A stretch of 64,000 nucleotides of DNA from Iamia sp963728655 (GCA_963728655.1 CAVSLD010000003.1:186001-250000), one strand, 5' to 3'. Shown: positions 25,959 through 36,999, numbered from the stretch's first letter. Notes: generated from the sequence alone by a model not told the origin. Numbers and translations: made by a program.

Positions 25959-27182
25959 GTGGCCCCGGCCGAGCCGCCACCCGCGGTCGTGCGGGCCACC
26001 CGCAGCGTCTACGGCGTGTTCGCCCTCGCCGGGGCCGCCATCGCCTCGTTGCTCTCCCGCGTCCCGCAGGTCCGGGACCTGCTCGGGCTCCGGCCCGGCG
26101 CCCTCGGCGTGGTGCTCCTGATGACCGCGATCGGGGCGCTGCTGGCCCTCCCCACCTCCGGCCTGGTCGTCGACCGGGTCGGCCCGGCCCGCACCGTGGC
26201 CGGGATGGCGGTGCTGGCCACCGGTGGGGTCGCCGTCGCCGCCGTCGGCTCCGAGGTGGGACCTGTCGTCGTCGGGATCGGCATGTTCGCCTTCGGCTTC
26301 GGCAACGCCCAGTGGGACGTGGCCATGAACGTCGAGGCCGCCGCCGTCGAGCAGCACCTGGGTCGCTCGGTCATGTCCCGCTTCCACGCCGCCTTCAGCC
26401 TCGGGACCGTCGCCGGAGCGCTGGGCGGCGTGGTGATGAACGCCCTGGGCATCGCCCCCGTCGTCCACCTGCCCGTCGTCGCCGTCCTCGTCCTGGTCGG
26501 TGTCGAGGTCAGCGTCCGCGGCTTCCTGCCGGTGGACGCCTCGGGTCCCCCCGCCGAGCACGGACCGGGACCGCTGCGGGGGTGGGCCGAGCCCCGCACC
26601 GTCCTCATCGGCGTGTTCGTGCTGTGCATGGCCTTCGCCGAGGGGACCGCCAACGACTGGCTCGGCATCGCCGCCATCGACGGCTACGGCGCCAGCGACG
26701 CCACCGGGTCGGTGGCGTTCGTCCTCTTCGTCGCGTCGATGACCGTCGGACGGTGGTTCGGCCCGGGCACCCTCGACCGGTGCGGTCGGGTCCCGGTCCT
26801 GCGGGGCGGCGCCCTGCTGGCCCTCGTCGGCGTGCTCGCCGTGGTCCTCGGCCCGACGACGGGCGTCGCCCTGGTCGGCGTCGTCCTGTGGGGCCTGGGC
26901 ACCGCCCTCGGCTTCCCGACCGGCATGAGCGCAGCGGCCGACGATCCCGCCCGGGCCGCCGGCCGGGTGAGCACGGTCGCCACCATCGGCTACGTCGCCT
27001 TCCTCGCCGGGCCGTCGCTCATCGGCACCATCGGCGACCACACCGGCGTCCGGCGAGCCCTTGCCGTCACCGCGGTGCTCCTCGGCGTCGGCGCCGCCAT
27101 CGCCTCCTCGACCCGACCGCTCGACGCCCCGACCGACGACGCTCGGCGGAGTCCGGTGCCACCCCCCGCGGCGTCACCCTGA
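25959..27182 (+). CDS. Major facilitator superfamily transporter
   Basis: A 407-residue MFS protein with about 12 hydrophobic helices. The loop 2-3 MFS signature appears as GLVVDRVGPARTV. FAFGFGNAQWDVAMNVEAAA and SRFHAAFSLGTVAGALGG place it in the YbjJ/FucP-like branch, often called sugar or drug transporters. The substrate is unknown. It follows the TetR gene and probably forms a regulator-exporter pair, although it also has its own leaderless -10 hexamer. Start GTG 25959. Confidence 0.87.
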   Translation: MAPAEPPPAVVRATRSVYGVFALAGAAIASLLSRVPQVRDLLGLRPGALGVVLLMTAIGALLALPTSGLVVDRVGPARTVAGMAVLATGGVAVAAVGSEVGPVVVGIGMFAFGFGNAQWDVAMNVEAAAVEQHLGRSVMSRFHAAFSLGTVAGALGGVVMNALGIAPVVHLPVVAVLVLVGVEVSVRGFLPVDASGPPAEHGPGPLRGWAEPRTVLIGVFVLCMAFAEGTANDWLGIAAIDGYGASDATGSVAFVLFVASMTVGRWFGPGTLDRCGRVPVLRGGALLALVGVLAVVLGPTTGVALVGVVLWGLGTALGFPTGMSAAADDPARAAGRVSTVATIGYVAFLAGPSLIGTIGDHTGVRRALAVTAVLLGVGAAIASSTRPLDAPTDDARRSPVPPPAASP

Positions 27183-27245
27183 CCGACCGGGCCCACGCCC
27201 GGAGGGACCCTCACCACTCGGCACTGCCTGCCGATCGGGTGACGC

Positions 27246-28349
27246 ATGGCAACCGGCGGCGAGGCACTGATGTCGGGACGGCTGACCCGCCGGACCATGA
27301 CGTGGCTCATCGCCGCGGTCCTCGTGGTGGGCCCGGTCGAGGCCGCCGCGGCCGAGAGCCACGTCGTCCTGGTCACCCTGCCGTTCCGCTCGGCACTGCT
27401 GGCGGTGAACCTGTGGGGGCTGCGGACCGGGCGCCTCAGCCCGGTCGGCGCCGGTCGCCTGTTCCTGGCCCAGGCGGTGGTGACCACCACGGCCTGGTCG
27501 CTGCTGCTGGGCTCCACGCCCACCGAGCTGACCTTCGAGACGGCCGCCTACGGGACCATCCTGCCGATCTTCGCCCTCGTCATCGCCCCCACCCGCCAGC
27601 GCCGCTGGTGGTCGCTGGCCGTCGTCGGCGTCGTCCTCGTCCCCGCCGCCGCCGGCCTCGTCCCCCACGACGGCCTCCTCTTCGTGCAGCTGCTCACCGT
27701 GCTGGCGATCCACGGCCTGGCCCTGACGATGCTCGACCTGCACGCCGACCGGGCGGAGACCGCGGGCCGCATGGCCTCGTTCGATCCCCTGACCGGTCTG
27801 TTCAACCGCCGTCCGGCGCTCACCCGGCTGACCGCCGAGGTCGGCGCCGCCCGCGTCGGCGGGACGACGGCGAGCCTCCTCATCTTGGACCTCGACCACT
27901 TCAAGGACCTCAACGACACCCTCGGCCACGAGGCCGGGGACGACGCGCTGCGCCACGTGGGCGCCGCCCTCACCTCCCTCGTCCGGCGCGACGACGTCGT
28001 GTGCCGGTGGGGCGGGGAGGAGTTCCTGGTCCTGCTGCCCGACACCGACGGCCCTGCGGCCGCCCGCACCGCCGAGCGCTTCCGGGTGGTCGTCGCCGCC
28101 ACCGGCGTCACCGCCTCGGTCGGGGTGGCCGAGGTCCACCCGGGCGACACCGTCGCCAGCTGGGTCGCCCGGGCCGACGCGGCCATGTACGTGGCCAAGG
28201 AGCGGGGCCGCGACCGCGTGGCCACGGCCCCGCCCCCCGCCCCGGTCGGGCCCGCCGAGCGGACGGCCGACCAGGGGGAGGCCGCGGCCCCCGCCGATGC
28301 CCCGAGGCCGGTCGCCCGGCGACTCGCCGCCGCGCCCCTCACGCCCTAG
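27246..28349 (+). CDS. Membrane-bound diguanylate cyclase (GGDEF)
   Basis: A 367-residue protein. About six membrane helices form the first ~180 residues. The GGDEF domain starts at FDPLTGLFNRR, with LLILDLDHFKDLNDTLGHEAG, the active-site motif GGEEF at residues 256-260, and ASVGVAEV near the end. An RxxD inhibitory site (RRDD) lies 5 residues before GGEEF, so product inhibition by c-di-GMP is expected. It condenses two GTP to c-di-GMP at the membrane in response to an unknown signal. An Ala/Pro-rich tail of ~40 residues follows. Start ATG 27246. Confidence 0.92.
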   Translation: MATGGEALMSGRLTRRTMTWLIAAVLVVGPVEAAAAESHVVLVTLPFRSALLAVNLWGLRTGRLSPVGAGRLFLAQAVVTTTAWSLLLGSTPTELTFETAAYGTILPIFALVIAPTRQRRWWSLAVVGVVLVPAAAGLVPHDGLLFVQLLTVLAIHGLALTMLDLHADRAETAGRMASFDPLTGLFNRRPALTRLTAEVGAARVGGTTASLLILDLDHFKDLNDTLGHEAGDDALRHVGAALTSLVRRDDVVCRWGGEEFLVLLPDTDGPAAARTAERFRVVVAATGVTASVGVAEVHPGDTVASWVARADAAMYVAKERGRDRVATAPPPAPVGPAERTADQGEAAAPADAPRPVARRLAAAPLTP

Positions 28350-28364
28350 GGCGACGACTCGCCC
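28349..28364. terminator. Bidirectional hairpin GGGCGA-CGAC-TCGCCC
   Basis: A 6-bp stem with a 4-nt loop exactly between the convergent diguanylate cyclase and cation ATPase genes. Confidence 0.45.
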
Positions 28365-28377
28365 CGGCCGCCCGCGG

Positions 28378-31049
28378 TCAGTGCGCCACCGCACCGTTGC
28401 TCGGCAGCTGCGGGGAGCGGCGGCGCAGGACGGCCTTGCGGATCTCCTCGACCCACACCACCGACGACGCCACCAGGACGGCGACGCCCCACGCCGCCGG
28501 GCTGAGGCCGGCGGTGTCGAACAGGGCTCTGGCCCGGGCCCGGACTGCACGGCTGCGACCTGGAGCAGCAGCACACCTCCGAGCGCCCCCCAGAGGCGCC
28601 CGTTGCGCAGGGTGGCCCGGCGGAAGATCGACTCCCGCTCGGTCCGGGCGTTGAGGGCGTTGAACACCTGGAAGAGCACGAAGGTGGTGAAGGCCAGGGT
28701 GAGCACGGCGGCGTCGCCGCCGTCGGCGCGGACCGGTGGACAGCAGGCCCAGGGTGCCGACGGCCATCACCAGGCCGGTGCCGGCCAGCACGGCCAGCCG
28801 GGAGGTGGTGAGGATGGCCGACCGTCGGGGCCGGGGCGGAGTCGTCCATGGCGCCGGGGGTGGGCGGGTCGAGGCCGAGGGCCATGGCCGGCGGGCCGTC
28901 CATGATGATGTTGACCCACAGGATCTGCACGGCGGTGAAGGGCGCCGGCAGGCCCAGCAGGGGCGCGGCCAGCAGGGTGAGGATGGCGCCGATGTTGGTC
29001 GCCAGCTGGAAGCGGACGAACGTGACGATGTTCGAGTAGATGGTGCGGCCCTGCTCGACGGCGCCGACGATGGTGGCGAAGTCGTCGTCGGTGAGCACCA
29101 TGGCGGCCGCCTCCTTGCTCACCTCCGTGCCGGTGATGCCCATGGCCACGCCGATGTCGGCCGTCTTGCAGGGCGGGGGCGTCGTTGACCCCGTCGCCGG
29201 TCATGGCCACGACCTCGCCCCGGGCCTTCAGGGCCCGGACCATGCGGACCTTGTGCTCGGGCGAGACCCGGGCCACGACGGCCACGTCGTCGATGCGCGT
29301 CGGCCAGGGCCTCGTCGTCGAGGGCGTCGAGCTCCTCGCCGGTGAGCACGTCGCCCTCGATGCCGAGCCGGCCGGCGATGGCCGCCGCGGTGCGGGCGTG
29401 GTCGCCGGTGATCATCTTCACGTCGATGCCGGCGCGGTGGCACAGGGCGATGGCGTCGCGGGCCTCGGGGCGGGGCGGGTCGAGGAGGCCGACCACGCCG
29501 AGCAGGTCGAGGTCGTGCAGGTGGTCGTCGAGCTCGTCGGGCCCGACGCCCTCGACCGCGGCATCGTCCCCCGGGAGCCGGCGGGAGGCCAGCGCCGAGG
29601 ACCCGCAGGCCCTCGTCGGCCAGGTCGCCCAGCACCTCGTCGAGGCCGGCCCGGTCGGCGTCGCCCACCGCGGTCCGGCTCGAGCAGCACGTCGAGCGCA
29701 CCCTTCACGTAGACCACCACGTCGTCGCCGTCGCGGTGGAAGGTGGCCATGATCTTGCGGGTCGAGTCGAAGGGGATCTCGGCCACCCGCGGGCGGCGCT
29801 CGGCCTCCGCCGTCGGGGTCGAGGCCGGCCTTGCGGGCCAGGGTCACCAGGGCCCCCTCGGTGGGGTCGCCCACGAGGGTGCCGTCGTCGTCGACCACGG
29901 CGTCGTTGCAGAGCAGGCCGGCCCGGACGGCCTCGGTGGCGGCGTCGTCGAGCTCCGGGGCTGATGTCGCCCTCGGGCCGGTAGCCCTCGCCGGCCACCT
30001 CGTGGCGCCGCCCGCCGACGACCAGCGCCCGGGCGGTCATCTGGTTGAGGGTGAGGGTGCCGGTCTTGTCCGAGCAGATCACCGAGGTGGCGCCCAGCGT
30101 CTCGACCGATGCCAGGCGCTTGACGATGGCCCCCCGCTTGGCCATCTGGCTGGTGCCGACGGCCAGGGTCACGGCCACCACGGCGGGGAGGCCCTCGGGG
30201 ATGGCCGCCACCGCCAGGGCGACGGCCCGCAGCAGGGTGTCGCCCAGGTCCTCGCCCTGCAGCCAGCTCGAGGGCGAGGAAGGCGGCCACGGCCACGCCG
30301 GCGACCACGGCCAGGCGCTTGCCCAGCCCGTCGAGCTGGCGCTGCAGCGGGGTGGGCTCGCTCTCGGCGGTGCGGAGCATGTCGGCCACCGCGCCCATCT
30401 CGGTGCCCATGCCGGTGGCGGTGACCTCCATCTCGGCCCGGCCCCGGGTGACGACGGTGTTCATGTAGGCCACGCCGTCGCGGTCGCCGAGCGGCCCGCC
30501 CTCGGTGACGCCGCCCGCCTCCTTGGCCACCGCCGAGGACTCGCCGGTGAGGGCGGACTCGTCGACCTCGAGGCTGAGGGCGGCGAGGATCCGACCGTCG
30601 GCCGGCACCCGGTCGCCGGCCTCGAGCAGGACCACGTCGCCGGGCACCAGGGTCTCGGCCTCGACCTCGACGGTGCGCCCGTCGCGCCGGACCCGGGCCG
30701 TGGGCACGAGCATCGAGCGCAGGGCGTCGAGGCTCTTCTCGGCCTTGGCCTCCTGCACGAACCCGAGCACGGCGTTGAGCAGCAGCACCACGGTGATGAC
30801 CGCGGCGTCCTTCAGGTCGCCGACCGCCCCGGCCAGCACCGCCGCGCCGAGCAGCACCACACGAGCAGGTTGCGGAACTGGTCGACGAAGATCGCCAGCC
30901 GGGACCGACCCGGGGCCTCGGCCAGGCGGTTGGGACCGTGGTTGGCGAGGAGGCGCTCGGCCTCCTCGGGGCTCAGTCCCACGGCGCGGTGCGGGGGCCG
31001 GGGGCGGATCGGCCGGCGAGGGGCCGACGGGGGGAGCAGGGGTGGGCAC
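28378..31049 (-). CDS. P2-type cation-transporting ATPase (Ca2+-ATPase-like), heavily frameshifted
   Basis: One gene of roughly 890 codons read in about a dozen frame segments. In order: cation ATPase N-domain (LSPEEAERLLANHGPNRLAE), actuator (VPADGRILAALSLEVDESAL, TGES), IPEGLPAVVAVTLA (helix M4), phosphorylation site DKTGTLTLNQMT, nucleotide domain with VVYVKGALDVLL, MITGDH, and TGDGVNDAPAL. These are followed by M5-M6 (LWVNIIMDGPPAMALGLDP) and C-terminal helices to LPSNGAVAH. The NxxxD in M6 is as in Ca2+ pumps, so calcium is the likely ion (inference). Most breaks examined are single extra bases (for example near 30265, 29958, 29815, 29680, 29597, 29297, 29168). Start GTG 31049 has GGAGA upstream. 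Confidence 0.75.
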
Positions 31050-31226
31050 GGGGTCTCCGATCGGGTGGCGATCGAAGGTCTCCCCCGCCTCCGTGGAGGC
31101 GGCCTCACCGGGCTCGAGGCCGGACTGACGATGAGGCGCTTGCGGGGTACTCCCCTTCTTGGTCCCCGAGATGCTACCCGGTCGCGGGGCAGAGCCCACC
31201 GCGCCGGGGGCGGGCGGGGGCGCGGC

Positions 31227-31262
31227 GATCGCCAGCTGCTGGATCTGCTCGGTGCCCTCGGA
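31227..31262 (-). repeat. Duplicated 3' end fragment of the acyl-CoA dehydrogenase gene
   Basis: Positions 31227-31260 repeat the gene segment at 31345-31378 with about one mismatch (both encode EGTEQIQQL). The copy lies downstream of the gene terminator and is not part of any intact gene. Confidence 0.75.
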
Positions 31263-31279
31263 TGTGGCGGTGGAGATCT

Positions 31280-31304
31280 CGGCCCCGCCCGCAGGGCGGG
31301 GCCG
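31280..31304 (-). terminator. Terminator hairpin after the acyl-CoA dehydrogenase
   Basis: An 11-bp perfect GC stem (31280-31290 with 31294-31304) and a 3-nt loop, 5 bp beyond the stop codon. Confidence 0.75.
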
Positions 31305-31309
31305 CACCG

Positions 31310-32543
31310 CTACTCGATGCGGAGGCCGGAGATGGCCCGGGCGATCACCAGCTGCTGGATCTGCTCGGTGCCCTCGAAGATGTCGAAGATCTTGGCGTCG
31401 CGGTGCCAGCGCTCGACGGGGTACTCCCGGGTGTAGCCGTAGCCGCCGAGGATCTGGATGGCCCGCTCGGTGGCCCACACGGCCACGCGGCCGGCCTTGA
31501 GCTTGGACTGGCTGCCCTCGGCGTTGACGTAGTTGCCGTTGCGGGAGAGCCAGGCGGCCCGGTGCACCAGCAGGCGGGCGGCGTCGATCTCGGTGATCAT
31601 GTCGGCGAGCATGAAGGCGATCGACTGGTTCTCGATGATCGCCTTGCCGAAGGCCTTGCGCTCCTGGGCGTAGTCCAGGGCGTACTCGTAGGCGGCGCGG
31701 GCCACGCCGATGGCCTGGGCGCCGACGGCGGGGCGGGTGGCCTCGAAGGTGGCCATGGCCGGCTGCTTGCCGCTGGAGGCGGCCTTGGGCTTGTTCAGGG
31801 CCTCGCGGGCCCGGGCCAGCTTCTCGTCGAGCTTCTCCTTGCCGCCGAGCAGGCAGGAGCCGGGCACCCGCACGTCGTCGAGGACGACCTCGGCGGTGTG
31901 GCTGGCCTTGATGCCGTGCTTCTTGTACTTCTGGCCCTGCGAGAGGCCCTCGGTGCCGGGCGGCACGATGAAGCTGGCCTGGCCCCGGCCCCGGAGCTCG
32001 GGGTCGACGGCGGCCACGACCACGTGGACGTCGGCGATGCCGCCGTTGGTGATCCACGCCTTGGTGCCGTTGAGCACCCACTCGTCCTTGGCCTCGTCGT
32101 AGACGGCCCGGGTGCGCAGCGAGGACACGTCGGAGCCGGCGTCGGGCTCGGACACGCAGAAGGCGCCGAGGGCGACCTTGTCGGGGGTGCCGTAGCACTG
32201 CGGGCACCCACTCACCGAGCTGCTCGGGGGTGCCGTTGCCGGCGATGCCGGCGGCGGCCAGGCCCGAGCCCATGATCGACAGGCCGATGCCGGCGTCGCC
32301 CCAGAACAGCTCCTCGATGGCGATCGGCAGGGTGAGGCCGGTGGGGTCGCCCATCATGGCCTGGGCCATGAAGTCGAAGCCGTAGAGCCCGATCTTGGCC
32401 GCCTCCTCGACGATCGGCCACGGGAACTCCTCCTTCTCGTCCCACTCCTCGGCGGCGGGGCGGATGACGTCGGCGGCGAAGTCGTGCACCCACTTCTGGA
32501 GCTGGAGCTGGTCCTCGTTGAGGGCCAAGGAGAAGTCTGACAT
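31310..32543 (-). CDS. Acyl-CoA dehydrogenase (single frameshift)
   Basis: About 410 residues after removing one extra base near 32207. Landmarks: N-terminal helical domain (LQKWVHDFAADVIRPAAEEW), the FAD/substrate motif GAFCVSEPDAGSDVSSL, WITNGG, the C-terminal YAQERKAFGKAI and QILGGYGYTREYPVERWHRD, and EGTEQIQQLVIAR. The general base is in the GYGYTREYP-to-FEGTEQ region as in short/medium-chain enzymes. It oxidises an acyl-CoA to the enoyl-CoA, passing electrons to ETF. A GTTAC-N6-GTAAC palindrome lies 46 bp upstream. Start ATG 32543. Confidence 0.88.
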
Positions 32544-32588
32544 GGGATGGCTCCCGTGCGGTCGGGGTCGGGGCGGGACGGACGCGAA

Positions 32589-32604
32589 GTTACCGCGCAG
32601 TAAC
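32589..32604. promoter_or_regulatory. Palindromic operator GTTAC-N6-GTAAC
   Basis: An inverted repeat in the intergenic region between the divergent acyl-CoA dehydrogenase and sigma-like genes, 46-61 bp upstream of the dehydrogenase ATG. The form suits a TetR/FadR-type regulator. Confidence 0.5.
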
Positions 32605-32742
32605 CAGGGTAGGTCCGTCAGGGAGATCGTGCCAGCCCGACGGCGGCAGGACACGGCCCGGCGGGGGCGAACCTCCCGAGGGCACCGGGGCACGGCCCCG
32701 ACGACGAGCTCGGGCCACCTCCGCCGGCCCGTGGAGGTCACC

Positions 32743-34359
32743 ATGTCCCAGGGGTCCCAGGGCGACGACGCCCCCGCACCGGGCGTCTCCGACGCCCACC
32801 TCGCCGACCGCGCCGCCTACGGCGACGCCGGGGCCTTCGCCACCCTCGCCGACCGGTTCCGCGGTCCCGTCTGGACCACCGCCGCCCTGGCCTCCGGGGA
32901 TCGGGCGATCGCCACCCGCGCCACCGCCGCCGCCTTCACCCGCACCCTGGCCGCCCGGGCCGCCGGCATCGGCGACCTCGACGCACCGGTCGGGCCGGCC
33001 CTGGCCACCACCGCCTACGAGCTGGCCCGCGAGACCCACCCGGACGCCGTCCCCGACCCCGTCGCCCTCCCCGCCCCCCTCGCCGGGCTCGACCCCGAGG
33101 TGCGCACGGCCGCGTGGCTCACCGAGGCCGAGGGCTGGGCGCCCGACGCGGTGGCGGAGCTCCTGCGCGCCGGGGCCGGCCTGACCGCGGTCGACCCGGA
33201 GGCCCCGACCTGGTCGCCCGCGGCGGCCGCCGCGGCCCGCGGCCTCGCCCTCGACCCGACGGGCGACCTCGTCGCCGCCGCGGCCACGGGGTGGCGGGAG
33301 TGGCAGGGACTCGAGGTCGCCATCCCCGACCGCCACCCGCTGAGCATCGCCCTGGCCCGCCTCGACGCCCCCCTCGGTCGGGTCGGCGCCGCCCTCGGCC
33401 GCCTCGGCAGCCAGGCCGCCACCGCCGCGGCCCGTCGTCGTCGACGTCTGGCTGCGGTCGCGCCCGTGCCCCCCGCCCCGATGCTCCCGGCCGACGACGG
33501 CGCCAGCGACGACGAGGTCCCGGCCGGCGACGTTGCCTCGCCCCTGACGCCGGTCGGGCCGGCCGGCGAGGAGGTCCCGGCCGGACCCACGAGCGACGCC
33601 GTCGCCGTCTCGATGGGTGTCAGCGCCCCCTCGGCGCCGGGGGCCGCCGTCGTCGACGACGGCCCGGACCTCGGGCCGGAGGTCGACCACCTGGCGCTCC
33701 CCGAGCGGGATCGGTCCGTGCGCCACCTCGTCACCGCGGGGGCGACCTCGACCCGCCTGCGGGTGGTCGCCGCGGTGGCGGCCGGCATCCTCACCGCCTC
33801 GGCCGCGGGCAGCTTGCTGGCCACCGACCCCACCGCTGGCCGGGCCCGTCCGTCGGGTGCCACCGAGGCCGCCGTCGTCACCGGCGAGGACGGTGCCCTC
33901 CTGGACGACGGGCGCCCCGTCGTGCCGGTGGTGGCCACCGAGGCGGCACCCCCGCCGACGACGACCGACGTCCCGGGCCCCTCGGTCTCGTCCCCCGCCG
34001 GGCCGGGTGCGCCGGCGAGCGGAGCCGGGGCGAGCGGCACCCCGGCGGTGGCGACACCGAACCTCGGCGCCCCGTCCGAGGGCGGGGGGGCTGCGCCTCG
34101 CACCGGGGGTCAGCCGTCCGGCGGCGGCGGCGACGGTGCCGGGGCACCGACCAGCCCCGCACCGGCCCCGACCCCGGTGCCGACCCCGGTGCCGGGTCCC
34201 CCCCCGAACCCCACCCCCGCCCCCACCCCCACGGCCCCGCCCACCACGGCCCCGCCCACCACGGCGGCACCGGCGCCCACCACCACGCCCCCCGGCCCGA
34301 CCACCACCGCCCCACCCTCCCGCCCGGTCTGCACCCTCCTGCCCGTCCTCTGCCCCTGA
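32743..34359 (+). CDS. Degenerate ECF sigma-factor-like domain fused to a TM helix and Pro/Thr-rich tail
   Basis: A 538-residue protein. Residues ~17-90 resemble ECF region 2 (DAHLADRAAYGDAGAFATLA, DRFRGPVWTTAALASGDRAI). Residues ~112-140 resemble the start of region 4 (LAGLDPEVRTAAWLTEAEGW, APDAVAELL), but the DNA-recognition helix and the usual arginine/aspartate pairs are missing. Linkers are Ala/Val/Pro-rich. One membrane helix (RVVAAVAAGILTASAAGSLLA, about 338-360) divides it from an exported tail rich in Pro and Thr, with a closing CTLLPVLC. It is therefore unlikely to be a working sigma factor; a membrane-tethered regulatory or decoy role is speculation. Start ATG 32743 with GGAGG upstream. 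Confidence 0.65.
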   Translation: MSQGSQGDDAPAPGVSDAHLADRAAYGDAGAFATLADRFRGPVWTTAALASGDRAIATRATAAAFTRTLAARAAGIGDLDAPVGPALATTAYELARETHPDAVPDPVALPAPLAGLDPEVRTAAWLTEAEGWAPDAVAELLRAGAGLTAVDPEAPTWSPAAAAAARGLALDPTGDLVAAAATGWREWQGLEVAIPDRHPLSIALARLDAPLGRVGAALGRLGSQAATAAARRRRRLAAVAPVPPAPMLPADDGASDDEVPAGDVASPLTPVGPAGEEVPAGPTSDAVAVSMGVSAPSAPGAAVVDDGPDLGPEVDHLALPERDRSVRHLVTAGATSTRLRVVAAVAAGILTASAAGSLLATDPTAGRARPSGATEAAVVTGEDGALLDDGRPVVPVVATEAAPPPTTTDVPGPSVSSPAGPGAPASGAGASGTPAVATPNLGAPSEGGGAAPRTGGQPSGGGGDGAGAPTSPAPAPTPVPTPVPGPPPNPTPAPTPTAPPTTAPPTTAAPAPTTTPPGPTTTAPPSRPVCTLLPVLCP

Positions 34360-34387
34360 CGGCTGCAGCCGCCCGGAGCGCGCGCCG

Positions 34388-34431
34388 GTCACGAGGTGCC
34401 TGGCACCTCGTGACGCCAGGCACCTCGTGAC
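34388..34431. repeat. REP-like perfect palindrome with extra half-copy
   Basis: Arms 34388-34400 and 34402-34414 are a perfect 13-bp inverted repeat around one T (core GGTGCC-T-GGCACC). A second right half (CCAGGCACCTCGTGAC) follows to 34431. It lies between the convergent sigma-like gene and cysS. Confidence 0.85.
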
Positions 34432-34462
34432 GCCACCATCGAGAGCCCGCCGGCCGAGAGGG

Positions 34463-35903
<1,441 letters not shown>

Positions 35904-35909
35904 CCCCCG

Positions 35910-35915
35910 ATCATG
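35910..35915 (-). promoter_or_regulatory. -10 element (leaderless) CATGAT
   Basis: CATGAT with a 6-nt gap to the cysS ATG. Confidence 0.45.
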
Positions 35916-35970
35916 GCCGACGGACCCGCGCGTCCCACCCGAGGTTCCCCTCCGACGCCGGGGCCACCCC

Positions 35971-36107
35971 GGACGGTCCGACCGTCCTCGGTACCCACGA
36001 CCGGGAAGGGTCGCCACTCGTGTACCAAGAACGGCCCACCCCGGTGCGACCGACCCGTTCTCGGCACCCACGACCGGGGAAGGCCGCCACCCCCGTACCA
36101 AGGACGG
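35971..36107. repeat. Two 53-bp stem-loop repeat units upstream of cysS
   Basis: Units at 35982-36034 and 36055-36107 (period 73 bp). Each has 13-nt arms (CCGTYCTCGGYAC and GTACCAAGRACGG) that pair with one or more G-T pairs, and a conserved loop containing CCACGACCGGG and CGCCAC. The first unit is abutted by a 17-bp palindrome (35971-35987). No gene lies in 35904-36143. Confidence 0.75.
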
Positions 36108-36143
36108 TCTCTCGCTGCGTCGCGCCTCGACGGGGCGACGTGG

Positions 36144-36974
36144 TCAGCGGCGGTGGAGGGCGGCGACCTGGCCGGGGGTCATGCCGGTGACGGTGCGGAG
36201 GTCGCGGGTGAAGTGGGGCTGGTCGGCGTAGCCCAGCTCGGCGGCCAGGTCGGCCAGTGAGCCGCCGTGGGAGCGCAGGCGCTCGGCCGCCTCGTGGAGC
36301 CGGCGGCGCTGGATCAGCCAGCGGGGCGTGAGCCCCAGCCGGGCCCGGGTCAGTCGCTGCAGGGCCCGCTCGCCCATCCCGACCTCGGCGCACAGCCGGG
36401 CGACGGACGTGATCTCGGGCCGGTCCTCGACGCAGGCCACCACCTCGTTGGCCAGGAGGCCCTCGTCGTCGACCGGGCCCAGGACCCGGGCCAGCCCGGC
36501 CAGGGCCTCGATGGCCACCCGGTGGGCCGCCTCGGCGTGGGGATCGGCGCCCATGGCCGCCCGCACCGCGGCGACGACGGCGGCGGTGTGGGGGCCCAGG
36601 ACCTCGAGGGGCTCGGCCCGGTCGGTCCAGGCGTCCACGGGCCCGCCGACGAGCAGCGACCCGGCGGCGGGCTGGAACATCACCCCGGCCGCCCACCCGT
36701 CGCCGGAGAGGGACGCCTCCGACAGACCCGTCGCCGGTCCCCGGACGGTGGTGTAGGTGGACGCCACCACCACGAGGGTGACCGGGTACTGCAGGACCCG
36801 CTGCACCGCCTCCTCGCCCGGCGGCACCGACCACACCGGCAGCCAGAAGCGGCGCACCAGGTCGGTCAGGTCGTCGGGGGCGGCGTAGCGGTGGACGGTG
36901 TGGGACCGGTCGGCGGGGTCGACCAGGTGGGCCCGCTCGATCAGGTCGAGGCGCTCGGGGCTGTCGGGTTCCAT
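36144..36974 (-). CDS. AraC family transcriptional regulator
   Basis: A 276-residue protein. The C-terminal AraC domain (last ~100 residues) shows VARLCAEVGMGERALQRLTR, LGLTPRWLIQRRRLHEAAER, LADLAAELGYADQPHFTRDL and the terminal VTGMTPGQV. The N-terminal ~150 residues form the DUF6597-like sensor region found in many actinobacterial AraC proteins (RFWLPVWSVPPGEE). The effector is unknown. Start ATG 36974; it is divergent from the MDMPI-like gene at 37012 with only 37 bp between, so this is the likely control target. Confidence 0.87.
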   Translation of the reverse strand: MEPDSPERLDLIERAHLVDPADRSHTVHRYAAPDDLTDLVRRFWLPVWSVPPGEEAVQRVLQYPVTLVVVASTYTTVRGPATGLSEASLSGDGWAAGVMFQPAAGSLLVGGPVDAWTDRAEPLEVLGPHTAAVVAAVRAAMGADPHAEAAHRVAIEALAGLARVLGPVDDEGLLANEVVACVEDRPEITSVARLCAEVGMGERALQRLTRARLGLTPRWLIQRRRLHEAAERLRSHGGSLADLAAELGYADQPHFTRDLRTVTGMTPGQVAALHRR

Positions 36975-36999
36975 CAAGACCAGCCTGCCCGGTACGGGT

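Noticed and set aside
28378..31049. P-type ATPase as a true pseudogene
   Set aside because: All domains and catalytic motifs are present in order and intact; the breaks are one-base changes of the same kind seen in essential tRNA synthetase genes, so sequencing error is the simpler reading.
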